A stretch of DNA of 64,000 nt, taken from the NCBI RefSeq assembly GCF_014199935.1, contig NZ_JACHOP010000014.1, positions 54,871 through 118,870 on the forward strand. Reading direction: 5' to 3'. Made by a program: the position numbers and the translations under genes. The notes under the pieces are model-generated. The model saw only the letters and a program-made list of their open reading frames with translations, made no database searches and was not told the origin of the DNA. The stretch's first letter is position 1, and every line of letters begins with the position of its first letter. Positions 51,785-61,600 of the stretch are shown here, piece by piece. The stretch is from Methylorubrum rhodinum (GTDB taxonomy: Bacteria; Pseudomonadota; Alphaproteobacteria; Rhizobiales; Beijerinckiaceae).

Positions 51785-54096
51785 CCGGCCCCGCCGCCGC
51801 CCCGGTCCCGGTCCCTTCCGAGGACCGCGCCTCGCGGGCCTTCGAACAGCTCGCCGAGCCGGTCCGCCGTTGGATCTGGCAGCAGGGCTGGTCGGAGCTG
51901 CGGGACGTCCAGGAGCAGGCCGTGCCCGCCATCCTCGCTGGCGGCGACGTGATTCTCGCCGCGCGCACGGCCGCCGGCAAGACGGAGGCCGCGTTCTTGC
52001 CCCTCCTGTCACGGGTGCTGCCGACCCTGGACGGCGGTCGGCCCGGCTTCTCCGTGCTCTACGTCAGCCCACTCAAGGCTCTCATCAACGACCAGTTCCG
52101 ACGCCTGGAAAGCCTGCTCGAAGCCTGCGACCTGCCGCTGCACCGTTGGCACGGCGATGTGTCCGCGGACGCCAAGCGCAAGGCCAGGGAGCGTCCGCAG
52201 GGCGTAGTGCTCATCACGCCCGAGTCCCTGGAGGCCACGCTCGTTCGCCGCGGGGGGGACGCGCCCCGTCTGTTCGGCGCCCTGGCCGCCATCATCATCG
52301 ACGAGCTCCACGCCTTCGTCGGGACCGAGCGCGGGCGCCAACTCCAGTCTGTGTTGTCGCGCATCGAGGTCGGCGCGGGCCGCGACCGGATCGACCGGAT
52401 CGGGCTCTCGGCGACGCTGGGCGACATGGCGCTCGCCCGCGAGGCGCTGCGTCCCGGCGAGCCCGACCGCGTCAGGCTGGTCGAGAGCGGGGAAGGCGGC
52501 TCCGACTTGCTTCTGCAGGTTCGCGGCTACGAATGCCCCCAGCGCAGGGAGCCGTCACGGGACACGCCAGCGCTCCCCGCCGGCCTCGGCGCCAGGGGCA
52601 CCCTCCCTGTCCGCTCAGAGGACGGATCCCACCCGGCATCGGACGAGGTCGGACCTATCGCCGAACACCTCTTCGAGGTGCTGCGGGGCCGGCGCAACCT
52701 CCTGTTCGCCGGCTCGCGCCAGAACGTTGAGATCTACACCGACCGCCTCCGCTCGCTCTCGGAGGCGGCGCGCCTGCCTAACGAGTTCTTCCCCCATCAC
52801 GGCAACCTGGCGCGGGCCGAGCGCGAGACGGTCGAGACGCGCCTGCGGGAGGACGGGCGGCCCACCACCGCAGTGGCGACCACCACGCTGGAGCTCGGCA
52901 TCGACATCGGCGACGTCGAGAGCGTGGCCCAAATCGGGCCCGGCTGGTCGGTCTCGTCTCTCCGCCAACGCCTGGGACGCTCTGGCCGCCGCAAGGGGAA
53001 GCCGTCGATCCTCCGCATCTACGTGGCGGAGGACGCCTTCGCACCGACGCTCCACCCCGCTGACCGGCTCAGGCTCGACCTCGTTCAGGCGGTTGCCATG
53101 GTCGAGCTTCTCCTCGCCCGGTGGTGTGAGCCGCCGCGGGTGCAGGGGCTTCACCTCTCCACCCTGATCCATCAGGTTCTCGCGTTGATCGCCCAGACCG
53201 GGGGCCTGCGCCCGGACACGGCTTGGCAGGTGCTGTGCCGGCGGGGCCCGTTCCGGAACGTCGGTCGCGAGCTGTTCGTCGAGGTGCTGCGCGCCATCGC
53301 CCGACCGGAAGGGGCCCTTGTCGAGATGTCCCCGGACGGCCTGCTGATGCTGGGCCGGGCCGGCGAGCGCCTTGCGGCGGGCTACGACTTCTACGCCGTG
53401 TTTCAGGTGGACGAGGAGTACCGGGTGGTCGTCGCAGGCGGTAAGACCCTGGGCACCGTGCCGCTCGACACGACTCTCGCACCGGGGCAGACCATCATCT
53501 TCAACGGCCGGAGATGGCGGATCGAGAGCATCGACGCGCGCGCCAAGGTGCTCCTGGTGAGCCCGACCGTGGCCGCGTTGCCGCCGCGGTTCGGTGGGGC
53601 CGGTGCCGCCATCCACGACGAGGTCGTAGCGGCGATGCGGAGGTGCCTAGCCGGCACGCACGTGCCGGCGTTCCTCGACCCCGGCGCGCGCGCGCTGCTC
53701 GAACAGGGCAGGCAGGCCTTCCGTGCGGACGACCTCGACAAACGCTCCATCCTGCAGATCAAGCGCGACTGCGTGATCTTCCCTTGGGTCGGGAGCCTCA
53801 AGCTTCAGACGCTAGCGCTGGCGCTGCTGGCGCGCAATTTCCAGGCATCCCCCCTGTGGCACACCGTCGAGGTACGGGACTGTTCCGCCGACGACTTGCG
53901 CACAGTCCTGTCCGAGATGGCCGCATCGCCGCCGCCCGATGGAGAGGCTCTGGCAGGAGTTGCCGCAAAGACAGCGCGGGAGAAGTACGACCGCTACCTT
54001 ACGGACTCCTTGCTCGTGAAGGCCGCGACAGCGGAGCGGCTAGACGCAGCGTCGATACCGGCCGCCGCCCGCCGCATCCTTGAACCATGCACTTGA
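51781..54096 (+). CDS. sngC: SngC-like DEAD/DEAH helicase (Lhr/BrxHI-type, Shango)
   Basis: 771 residues from GTG 51781, overlapping the ATPase stop. Superfamily II motifs: Q-like region QEQAVPAI, motif I ARTAAGKTEA (K67), YVSPLKALINDQ (Ia), ITPESLEATL (Ib), motif II IIIDELHAF (D174, E175), SATLGD (III), then in the second RecA lobe LFAGSRQNVE, TTTLELGIDIGDV (V) and SLRQRLGRSGRR (VI, Q/R-rich). A C-terminal Lhr-like extension follows. It differs from BrxHI only in context: no pglX, pglZ or brxC is present. It is the last overlapping gene of the Shango operon. Confidence 0.87.
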   Translation: MTGPAAAPVPVPSEDRASRAFEQLAEPVRRWIWQQGWSELRDVQEQAVPAILAGGDVILAARTAAGKTEAAFLPLLSRVLPTLDGGRPGFSVLYVSPLKALINDQFRRLESLLEACDLPLHRWHGDVSADAKRKARERPQGVVLITPESLEATLVRRGGDAPRLFGALAAIIIDELHAFVGTERGRQLQSVLSRIEVGAGRDRIDRIGLSATLGDMALAREALRPGEPDRVRLVESGEGGSDLLLQVRGYECPQRREPSRDTPALPAGLGARGTLPVRSEDGSHPASDEVGPIAEHLFEVLRGRRNLLFAGSRQNVEIYTDRLRSLSEAARLPNEFFPHHGNLARAERETVETRLREDGRPTTAVATTTLELGIDIGDVESVAQIGPGWSVSSLRQRLGRSGRRKGKPSILRIYVAEDAFAPTLHPADRLRLDLVQAVAMVELLLARWCEPPRVQGLHLSTLIHQVLALIAQTGGLRPDTAWQVLCRRGPFRNVGRELFVEVLRAIARPEGALVEMSPDGLLMLGRAGERLAAGYDFYAVFQVDEEYRVVVAGGKTLGTVPLDTTLAPGQTIIFNGRRWRIESIDARAKVLLVSPTVAALPPRFGGAGAAIHDEVVAAMRRCLAGTHVPAFLDPGARALLEQGRQAFRADDLDKRSILQIKRDCVIFPWVGSLKLQTLALALLARNFQASPLWHTVEVRDCSADDLRTVLSEMAASPPPDGEALAGVAAKTAREKYDRYLTDSLLVKAATAERLDAASIPAAARRILEPCT

Positions 54097-54600
54097 TCAA
54101 CATGTATTCTGCAAACTCAGTTCATCGACGCTTGCGTAGCATGGTGCTCATCACAATGTTCCACTTGACCTTGGCGCTCTGAAGCTAACCAGCGTCCTGA
54201 TGAAACTGAGGCCTACGCTGGTGGTAGAATTTCGTTAAATAGTAATCCGCCTACCTCTTATCTGCACGCCGAAATGACGCGTGCAGCGAGATCAATTTGA
54301 GCTTGCGGTCGCACAGTGACCGCCATTGATGGATCAAATTTGTGACTACAACATAAAAAGTGCATATTTCTGAAATTCCAATCAGATACTGTAGACCATC
54401 TCGATCTCCGATGCGCCGCTAAATGCGTATATTTCATGTATGATGATCGCCAATGTTAACACTCCTGCACCGGTATACAGGCCGATATCATCGAACAACA
54501 TGGGCGTCGCATAATTGCAACATTTGCCAAAAAGATTTTTAACATAATTGACGCCGATCGCATAGTTCCGCCAAATCAGCAGAATACTTGGAGTCGACCC
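54097..54600. other. AT-rich gap between the Shango operon and the lipoprotein gene
   Basis: No gene of reasonable size is seen. The base composition drops sharply from the GC-rich helicase gene to AT-rich sequence that continues into the next gene. Runs such as aaaaagatttttaacataattg near 54530-54555 are plausible promoter DNA, but no convincing spaced -35/-10 pair can be fixed. It may mark an insertion junction. Confidence 0.45.
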
Positions 54601-55830
54601 GTGCTCTGTCTATCTCGACTAGTTGCAGGAATCGTTCTGGCATCTACGTTGACAGGCTGCATCGGCGTCGGTCCTGCTGGAATAAAAAACGATAGAGCCT
54701 TCTATCGGGAGGCTATAAAACAAACCAACCAAGAACAAATCTTGGAAAACATCATAGCAGCCCGTTTCTTCGAAGCGCCTACTTTCATAGGCGTGCCTGA
54801 GATAAACGCGACGCGGAGTCTGTCTGGTGGACCTTCGGGTGGGTCTTCAAATCTTGGCGCTTTGCTGCCGCTCGGCCAACTGACAGGTATGATCAGCGCA
54901 TCAGACAACCCGGTTGCAAAATACGTTCCGCTATCTGGGCAAGAGTTAATACAACAACTTTCCAACCCTATCTCACTATCAAACGTTTATAGAATATATA
55001 ATTCTGTTCCCGAAACAACTCCATTATTCGTTTTGTCCTTTGTGCGCTTAACTCCCGGCTTTACCGACTATAATAGGGCGATAAACCTTATATATTTGCT
55101 AGATCTCGCCGGAGCTATAACTGTCTCATCTCCCGATGACAGAGTTTTATCGCTTAATTTTATGGGTAAAGGAGCCCTGACAACTCCCAACTCGGAGATC
55201 AGCGGCGACCAGCCATTGCAGTGTAAAATCGATGGCATCAGCCACGGCGACATTAATTATTTGTGGAGCCAAGTCGAACAAATTTACTCGGTTTCAAATC
55301 GAAAAACTATCAATCTGAATTCTGCCGGCGCTACACAGAATGTGAAAGAATTGAAAGGACCTGTTGTTTTTACAAGGACTGGCCAAGGAGCTCTGCAGCA
55401 ATCAGAAACACAGAATGTATACGTAGCATCTCCAGAGGAAATTTATCACATCATACATGAGAATAAATACTATTCCTGCGGTAACTCGGAGTTTTATTTC
55501 GCCGGACGATCCAAAACTCGTACCATACAGGATGAGTGGGCGGATTATTTCAATACAAGCCTCAATCGGGGCCTGTCATCCGCAGCCAAGGCCGATGTGC
55601 TGAGAGCTCTAGGAAGCGATAGAGCACTTATACTAATCGCCAAAAGTCAGATCAGACCCGCCAACTCTTTCGTAGAGACCTACAGAGACGGTTTCTGGTA
55701 CTACATCCTGAATGAGGATAAAACTTCGAAGAAGAATTTTGCCCTCCTATCAACGATATTGACGATACAGGCCCCTCCAAGCCCCGTGACAGCGACTGTC
55801 ACTGCGATCAACGTAGGGGGATCACGCTAG
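54601..55830 (+). CDS. Predicted lipoprotein of foreign base composition
   Basis: 409 residues from GTG 54601. A lipoprotein signal peptide is clear: MLCLSRLVAGIVLAS followed by lipobox LTGC (Cys20). The mature protein is mixed alpha/beta without cofactor motifs: QTNQEQILENIIAARFFEAPTF, SGGPSGGSSNLGALLPL, and a Tyr/Asn-rich middle. I recognise no family. Codon use and G+C differ strongly from both neighbours; 54961-55020 is only about one third G+C by count, while flanking genes are near 70%. It lies between the Shango operon and the AddAB-like pair in the same direction, so either an envelope-side partner or a recent passenger. Confidence 0.7.
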   Translation: MLCLSRLVAGIVLASTLTGCIGVGPAGIKNDRAFYREAIKQTNQEQILENIIAARFFEAPTFIGVPEINATRSLSGGPSGGSSNLGALLPLGQLTGMISASDNPVAKYVPLSGQELIQQLSNPISLSNVYRIYNSVPETTPLFVLSFVRLTPGFTDYNRAINLIYLLDLAGAITVSSPDDRVLSLNFMGKGALTTPNSEISGDQPLQCKIDGISHGDINYLWSQVEQIYSVSNRKTINLNSAGATQNVKELKGPVVFTRTGQGALQQSETQNVYVASPEEIYHIIHENKYYSCGNSEFYFAGRSKTRTIQDEWADYFNTSLNRGLSSAAKADVLRALGSDRALILIAKSQIRPANSFVETYRDGFWYYILNEDKTSKKNFALLSTILTIQAPPSPVTATVTAINVGGSR

Positions 55831-55987
55831 ACGCGCTAGTTCGGGAAATCGCTTCAAGCAACTGGGCCAAGCGGCAGACTTTGCTTCTCAGCATCTGAGT
55901 TCTGCACGCAATGCACAGCTTACTAAGCTTGACCGCAAGTCGGCAATTTCGGAGAGTTTTCGCAACCTGAGATTGAGGATGTCTGGT

Positions 55988-58645
55988 ATGGTGTCTCATC
56001 GAGCGGTCGTGGTTCAGGGCCGCTTGGCGACTGCGGACGCGCGCCTGGGCGCCGCGCGGCGCGGGGAGCATGGCGTCCGCGTACTATCCATCGACGCCCT
56101 GGTGGCACGCTTGGCAGGGGGCTTCGCGCGGCCGGTCGACGAGGAGACGCTCAAGTCGACCCTGAAAGCGGTGCTTCCCGAGACGGAACTCGGCGAGCTT
56201 AATCCCATCAAGGCGCTGCCGGGGATGATCGACGCGGCAGCGGAAACGCTGCGCAAGGCATGGTCCGCAGGCTTCAACCTGCAGGCCACTGCCAGCTGCG
56301 GCGACCGCGTCGCCTCCATTGCCCACCTAGAGCGGGCGGTGGTCGCAGCGCTGCCGCCGGGCATGCTGCGCCCCTGCGACCTGGCTGCGGCCGCCGCGGC
56401 GCGGATCGACCACGCACCAGCCATCCTCGGGCCCGTCGAATTCGTTGATCTCCCGGATTTGGCGCCGTGCTGGCGCCCCGTCGTCGTCGCGCTCGCCCAG
56501 CGCGTCGCGGTCACCTGGGCCTCGGGACCGCGGCCCGTACCCGACTGGATCGCGGCGACCGCCGTCCGGGTTGTTTCCAGCGAGTCGGCGGCCCCCGTCG
56601 TCGAGGTCTGCAGCGCCGCAACGCCCCGGCACGAGGTCTTAGAGGCGCTCCGCTGGGCCCGCGGGCTGATGGCGTCCGGCCGCGCGAAGCCGTCCGAGAT
56701 CGCCATCGCCGCCTGCCGCACCGAGGAATACGACGACGTCGTGCTTGCGCTGCGGGCCGAGGCGCACCTTGACGTCCGGTTCGTCCACGGCGTCCCGTCC
56801 GCCTCCGTGCGCGAGGGACAGGCGGCGGCCGCGCTTGCGGATGTCCTGGTGAGGGGCCTCTCGCAGGACGGCATCCGACGCCTCGCCGCGCTCCTGCGCC
56901 AGGGTCCCGGTCCGTTCGGGGCGCTCCCGCCCGGATGGACAGGCATGCTCCCGCGCGAGGCGCCGCTGACCGACCTTGCGGCCTGGGAGCGCCTGCTCGC
57001 CGGCAGGGACGTCCTGACCCGCCCCGACGGGCCGACCGTCGCCAAGGACCTTCGCGCTATCCTGTCGCTCCTGGCACGGGGGACGTCGGCCGCCGCAGAG
57101 GCCGGCGAGACCCTCCTGCATGGACTGTCGCTGCGGATCTGGCGGAAGGCGCTCCTGGAAGGCTCGCCGGCGGTCGTCGACCTGACGCTGTCGCGCCAGC
57201 GCATCGACGACGACGCCGACGCCGGGACCTCGGTCGTATGGGCCCCGGCCTCGGCCCTAGCCTGCGCCCCCAGACGGTTCGTCCGTCTTCTCGGGCTGAG
57301 CTCGCGCGGCTGGCCGCAGGTGGTCTCCGAGGACCGGCTTCTATCGGACCACTTGGTGCCGTCCCGCATCCTCGATCCGGTGCCGCGCTCGGTTTCCGAC
57401 CGCGGCGACTTCGCCGCCATCCTGTCGACCAGCTCCGAGGCGGTCGTTCTCTCGCGTCCACGCCGCGGCGCCGACGGCCGCCTGCTCGGGAAGAGCCCGC
57501 TCCTGCGCGGCTACCCCGACGGGACGCACCTCGGCCGGAACCGGGTCCCCGAGCACGCCGTCGGCGAGATCGACCGCCTGATGGCGAGGCCGGAGGAGTT
57601 CCGGGCGACAGCCCAGGCCACGGCCGCCGCGAGTTGCTGGAGGGCCTGGGCCGGCGCCGGGCTCACTGCCCACGACGGGCGGATACGCCCGAACCATCCC
57701 GTCGTGCTCTCGGTGCTCGGGCGCGTCCACTCAGCTCGGTCGCTGCGCAAGCTGCTGCGCGACCCGCTCGGGTTCGTCTGGCGGTACGGGCTCGGCCTGG
57801 AGACCGCGGACCCGAGCGAGGAGACCTTCACGCTCGACCACAGGGGGTTCGGCAGCCTCATGCATGAAGTCCTCGAAGCCACCGTCGGCGCCCTGGAGGC
57901 CGGGGGCGGCTTCGCGGCGGCATCAGCGGACCGCCGACGGGAGGCCCTGGCCGCTGCCGTGGCGTCGGTCGCAGCCACGTGGGAGCGCGAAAGGCCGGTC
58001 CCTCCGGCACTCGTCTGGCGGCGGACCCTGGACGAGGTGACCGGGATTTCGCTGGCCGCCCTGTCCCATCCGGATGCGGCCTACGCCGGGCAGACCACCT
58101 GGGTGGAGGTTCCGTTCGGCGGGCAGGCGCCGAGACGGGACGGGGCCGGGGTGCCGTGGGACCACGGCTTGCCGGTAGAGATCCCGGGCACGGAATTTCG
58201 CATCTCCGGCTTCATCGACCGGCTGGACCTGTCCGAGTGCCGCTCGGAGGCGCGCGTGCGTGACTACAAGACCGAGAAGCCGCGCAAGTCCACCGACGTG
58301 CTCGCCGGCGGACGCGAGCTGCAACGGTGCCTGTACGGTTACGCCGCCCGGGTCCTCCTGGGCCCGGTCGTCTCCGTCGACGCCTCACTTCACTACCCGA
58401 GGGAAGGCATCTGCCTGCCCCTCGAACAGCCTGACACGGCGCTCGGCGACCTCGCCCGCCATCTTGCGGCAGCCGGCAACAGCCTCAGGGCTGGCAACGC
58501 GCATCCCGGCCCCGACGCGGAGGATGCCTACAACGACCTGTCGTTCGCGCTCCCGGCCAACGCCGCCGAGCTCTACTGCCCGCGTAAGCGGGACGCTGTC
58601 AGGGCCGTGCTCGGCGAGGCCGCGGAGATCTGGGAGGCTGCCTGA
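55988..58645 (+). CDS. AddB-like PD-(D/E)XK nuclease protein
   Basis: 885 residues from ATG 55988 with GAGGAT seven bases upstream; ATG 55979 is possible. The N-terminal two-thirds resemble an inactivated helicase fold (CRTEEYDDVVLALRAEAHLDVRFVHG; SALACAPRRFVRLLGLSSRGWPQ), as in AddB. The C-terminal RecB-type nuclease has H626 (SLMHEVLEA), D744 (GFIDRLDL) and D759-Y-K761 (VRDYKTEK), followed by a catalytic-loop Tyr helix. No P-loop is seen, whereas classical AddB has one. It is coupled to the AddA-like gene by a TGATG overlap, so the two should form one complex acting on DNA ends. Confidence 0.82.
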   Translation: MVSHRAVVVQGRLATADARLGAARRGEHGVRVLSIDALVARLAGGFARPVDEETLKSTLKAVLPETELGELNPIKALPGMIDAAAETLRKAWSAGFNLQATASCGDRVASIAHLERAVVAALPPGMLRPCDLAAAAAARIDHAPAILGPVEFVDLPDLAPCWRPVVVALAQRVAVTWASGPRPVPDWIAATAVRVVSSESAAPVVEVCSAATPRHEVLEALRWARGLMASGRAKPSEIAIAACRTEEYDDVVLALRAEAHLDVRFVHGVPSASVREGQAAAALADVLVRGLSQDGIRRLAALLRQGPGPFGALPPGWTGMLPREAPLTDLAAWERLLAGRDVLTRPDGPTVAKDLRAILSLLARGTSAAAEAGETLLHGLSLRIWRKALLEGSPAVVDLTLSRQRIDDDADAGTSVVWAPASALACAPRRFVRLLGLSSRGWPQVVSEDRLLSDHLVPSRILDPVPRSVSDRGDFAAILSTSSEAVVLSRPRRGADGRLLGKSPLLRGYPDGTHLGRNRVPEHAVGEIDRLMARPEEFRATAQATAAASCWRAWAGAGLTAHDGRIRPNHPVVLSVLGRVHSARSLRKLLRDPLGFVWRYGLGLETADPSEETFTLDHRGFGSLMHEVLEATVGALEAGGGFAAASADRRREALAAAVASVAATWERERPVPPALVWRRTLDEVTGISLAALSHPDAAYAGQTTWVEVPFGGQAPRRDGAGVPWDHGLPVEIPGTEFRISGFIDRLDLSECRSEARVRDYKTEKPRKSTDVLAGGRELQRCLYGYAARVLLGPVVSVDASLHYPREGICLPLEQPDTALGDLARHLAAAGNSLRAGNAHPGPDAEDAYNDLSFALPANAAELYCPRKRDAVRAVLGEAAEIWEAA

Positions 58646-61600
58646 TGACCGCGCACGACAAGACCCTGGCCGACGCCGCCCAGCGGGCCCTCGCCATCGC
58701 CGCGCACGAGCGCTCGATGATCGTGGAGGCCGGGGCCGGTTCCGGCAAGACGGCGCTGATGTCGGGCCGGATCGCCCTGATGCTCGCCTCAGGCGTCGCG
58801 CCCGGGGCAATCGCGGCCGTCAGCTTCACCGAACTCGCCGCGAGCGAACTCCTTGAACGGGTCGGCGACGTCGTCGCCCGCTTGCTCGACGGCGAGGTCC
58901 CGAACGAGTTGAGGCTCGCGCTCCCGCACGGATTGTCGCCGCTCCAGGAGGTGAACCTGGCCGAGGCCGAGGCGCGGCTCGACGAGCTCGTCTGCACGAC
59001 CATCCACGGCTTCTGCCAGCGCCTCGTGAAGCCTTACCCGGTTGAGGCGGACATCGACCCAGGGGCTCGGGTGGCCGACGAGGCGGAAGCCGACGGCATC
59101 TTCCGCGACCTCCTCGACGAGTGGTTGCGGGAATGTCTCTCGGGCGGTGGCAGCCTTGTCGCCGAGATGGTGCTGGCGGACCCAGTCGCGGCGAAGGACA
59201 CGGTCGACCGGGTGGCCGAGTGCCTGCGCGAGGGACGCACGGTCGGGACGCGTCCCGCGGAACCCCTGCACCGCTCGACGGAGGTTTTCCTCGGACGGGT
59301 GTCCGCGCTCGCCGACTTCGTCCGAGCTTGCCCCGTCGCCGAGCCGGTGACCGCGTCGGCCCTGCTGGCGTTCCAGGCCATGGCCGAGCGCGTCCGCCAC
59401 CTCAACGGCAACGACGACGCCACGGTCGTCTCCCTGCTGACGTCTGAGCCTGAGCTGACCCTGTGCACCAAGGACGGCGGGTTTGCGAGCTATCGTGGCG
59501 GGAAGGGCAAGTGGGCGGCCGCGGCCAAGGCCGTCGGGATTCCGAAGGTCGAGGCGGACCTGTTCCATGAGGCGGCCAAGGCCCTGCACGGCGCCTGTTG
59601 CGACACGTGGGAGAGCATGCGGGCGAACGCTGCCAGCGAGCTCCTTGTCAGGTTGGTCGCGCAGGTCCGCGTGGTCCTCCGCCGTTACCAGGACCGGAAG
59701 CGCGCGGGCGCCCTGCTCGACTTCGACGACCTGATCGCCTCGGCGGCCACGCTCCTGCGGGACCACGAGGAGGTGCGGCAGGCGCTCGGCAGGCGGTACC
59801 GCCACGTCCTTGTCGACGAGTTCCAGGACACAGACCCGCTGCAAGCGGAGATCCTCTGGCTCCTGTGCGGTGAGTTGCCCGCCGACGCGGCCGGCGCGGC
59901 CTGGACCGACCGCGTGCTGCGGCCCGGTGCGCTCTTCCTCGTCGGCGACCCGAAGCAGGCGATCTACCGCTTCCGGGGCGCGGACGTGTCGACCTACGTG
60001 CAGGCGCGCGACTGCATCCGCGCCAAGTCGCCGGAGGACGTGATCTCCGTCACGACGAACTTCCGGTCCTGCCGCTCGATCCTCGCCTTCGTGGACAACC
60101 GCTTCCGGGAGGTGCTGCAGGTTGAGGGGCAACCGGGCTACGTCGCCCTCGACCCGTTCCACGAGGACCACGACCGGGGTCCCTGCGTCGCCGCCCTCGA
60201 CATCTCGGCGGCGGAGGGGGACGGGAAGCGCAGCGCCGACGGCCTTCGCGACGCCGAGGCGGAAGCCGTCGCGGACCTCTGCGCGCGCCTGATCGGCCAG
60301 CGTCTCGTGACCTGCAGCCGCAACGGGACCCGGGTCCTCCAGGCTGGCGACATCGCACTCCTGGCGCCGAGCGGCAGCGACCTGTGGCGCTACGAGGAAG
60401 CCCTGGAAGCCAGGGGCATCCCAGTGTCCACCCAGGCGGGGAAGGGGTTCTTCCGCAGGCAGGAGATCCAGGACCTGATCGCCCTGACCCGGGTCCTGGC
60501 CGAACCTCGCGACACCCTAGCCCTCGGGGCGCTCCTGCGCGGCCCGGCGGTGGGCCTCACCGACGAGGAACTACTCGACCTGGTCGACGGCCTGCCGCGC
60601 GACCCCGAGCGACCCGTTGCGCGGCAGAAGCTGCGGCTCGGCCTCGACGTCGCGCACGTCGCCCACCCGGTCGCACGGGAGGTCATCGGGCGCCTTCAGG
60701 TCCTGGCGAGGCGGGCGCTCGGCACGACGCCGCACGATATCCTAAGCCAGGCGGTGGACGCGATCCGGCTTCGGCCCGTCGTTCGACAACGGCACGACGG
60801 CCACGCCGAGCGCGCGCTGGCGAACATCGACCTGTTCCTAGAGATGTCACGCCCCTACGCCGTGCGCGGCCTGCGAGCCTTCGCCAGGGCGATGAAGGCG
60901 GCGTGGGACGGGCGAACCCGCACGGTCGAGGGGAGGCCCGACGCCCAGGAGGCGGCGGTCTCCCTGTTCACGATGCACGCGTCCAAGGGCCTTGAGTGGC
61001 CCGTGGTGATCCCGATTAACACTTCGACCAGGACGAAGGCCGTGAGCGGAGCCCTCGTCGACCGACCGGCGAACTGCCTGTACTGCCCGGTCTTCGGGGT
61101 CCGCCCGGCCAGGTACGAGGACGCCTTAGACCGCGAACGCCGCGAGGTCGGGAACGAACGGGTGCGGCTCTGGTACGTCGCGGCGACGCGGGCCCGCGAG
61201 ACTTTCGTGCTGCCGCGCTTCACCGAGCCGTCCGACCGGACCTCCTGGGCGTCGGTGATCGCCCTCGGCCTCGACGCTGTCCCCGCCATCGAGCTGGAAC
61301 GGCTTCCGCTCCGGCCGATGGCGGCCGTGACGGAGACACTCAACGAGCAGACGCGCGAGGTCTTCGCATCGGAGTCTGCGACGGTCGCGCGCCATCGGCG
61401 GCTGACGTGGATCGTGCCGAGCCGGGACGACGCCCAGGTGCCGGGCTTCGAAGACGCCGGCTCCGAGCCGCTGCACGTTTTGACCGAAGTGGTACCGGCG
61501 CCCCCGCAGGGCGGCCGGGAGCGAGGCACGGTCATCCACAAGCTCTTGGAGGAGATCCTCACCGGGGAGCTTGATGAGCGTGACGGGCTGGAGGCCCGCG

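Noticed and set aside
50435..54096. BREX type 2 locus, because of BrxD-like and BrxHI-like genes
   Set aside because: No pglX, pglZ, brxC or brxF lies nearby, and the partner upstream is a TerB protein, which fits Shango.
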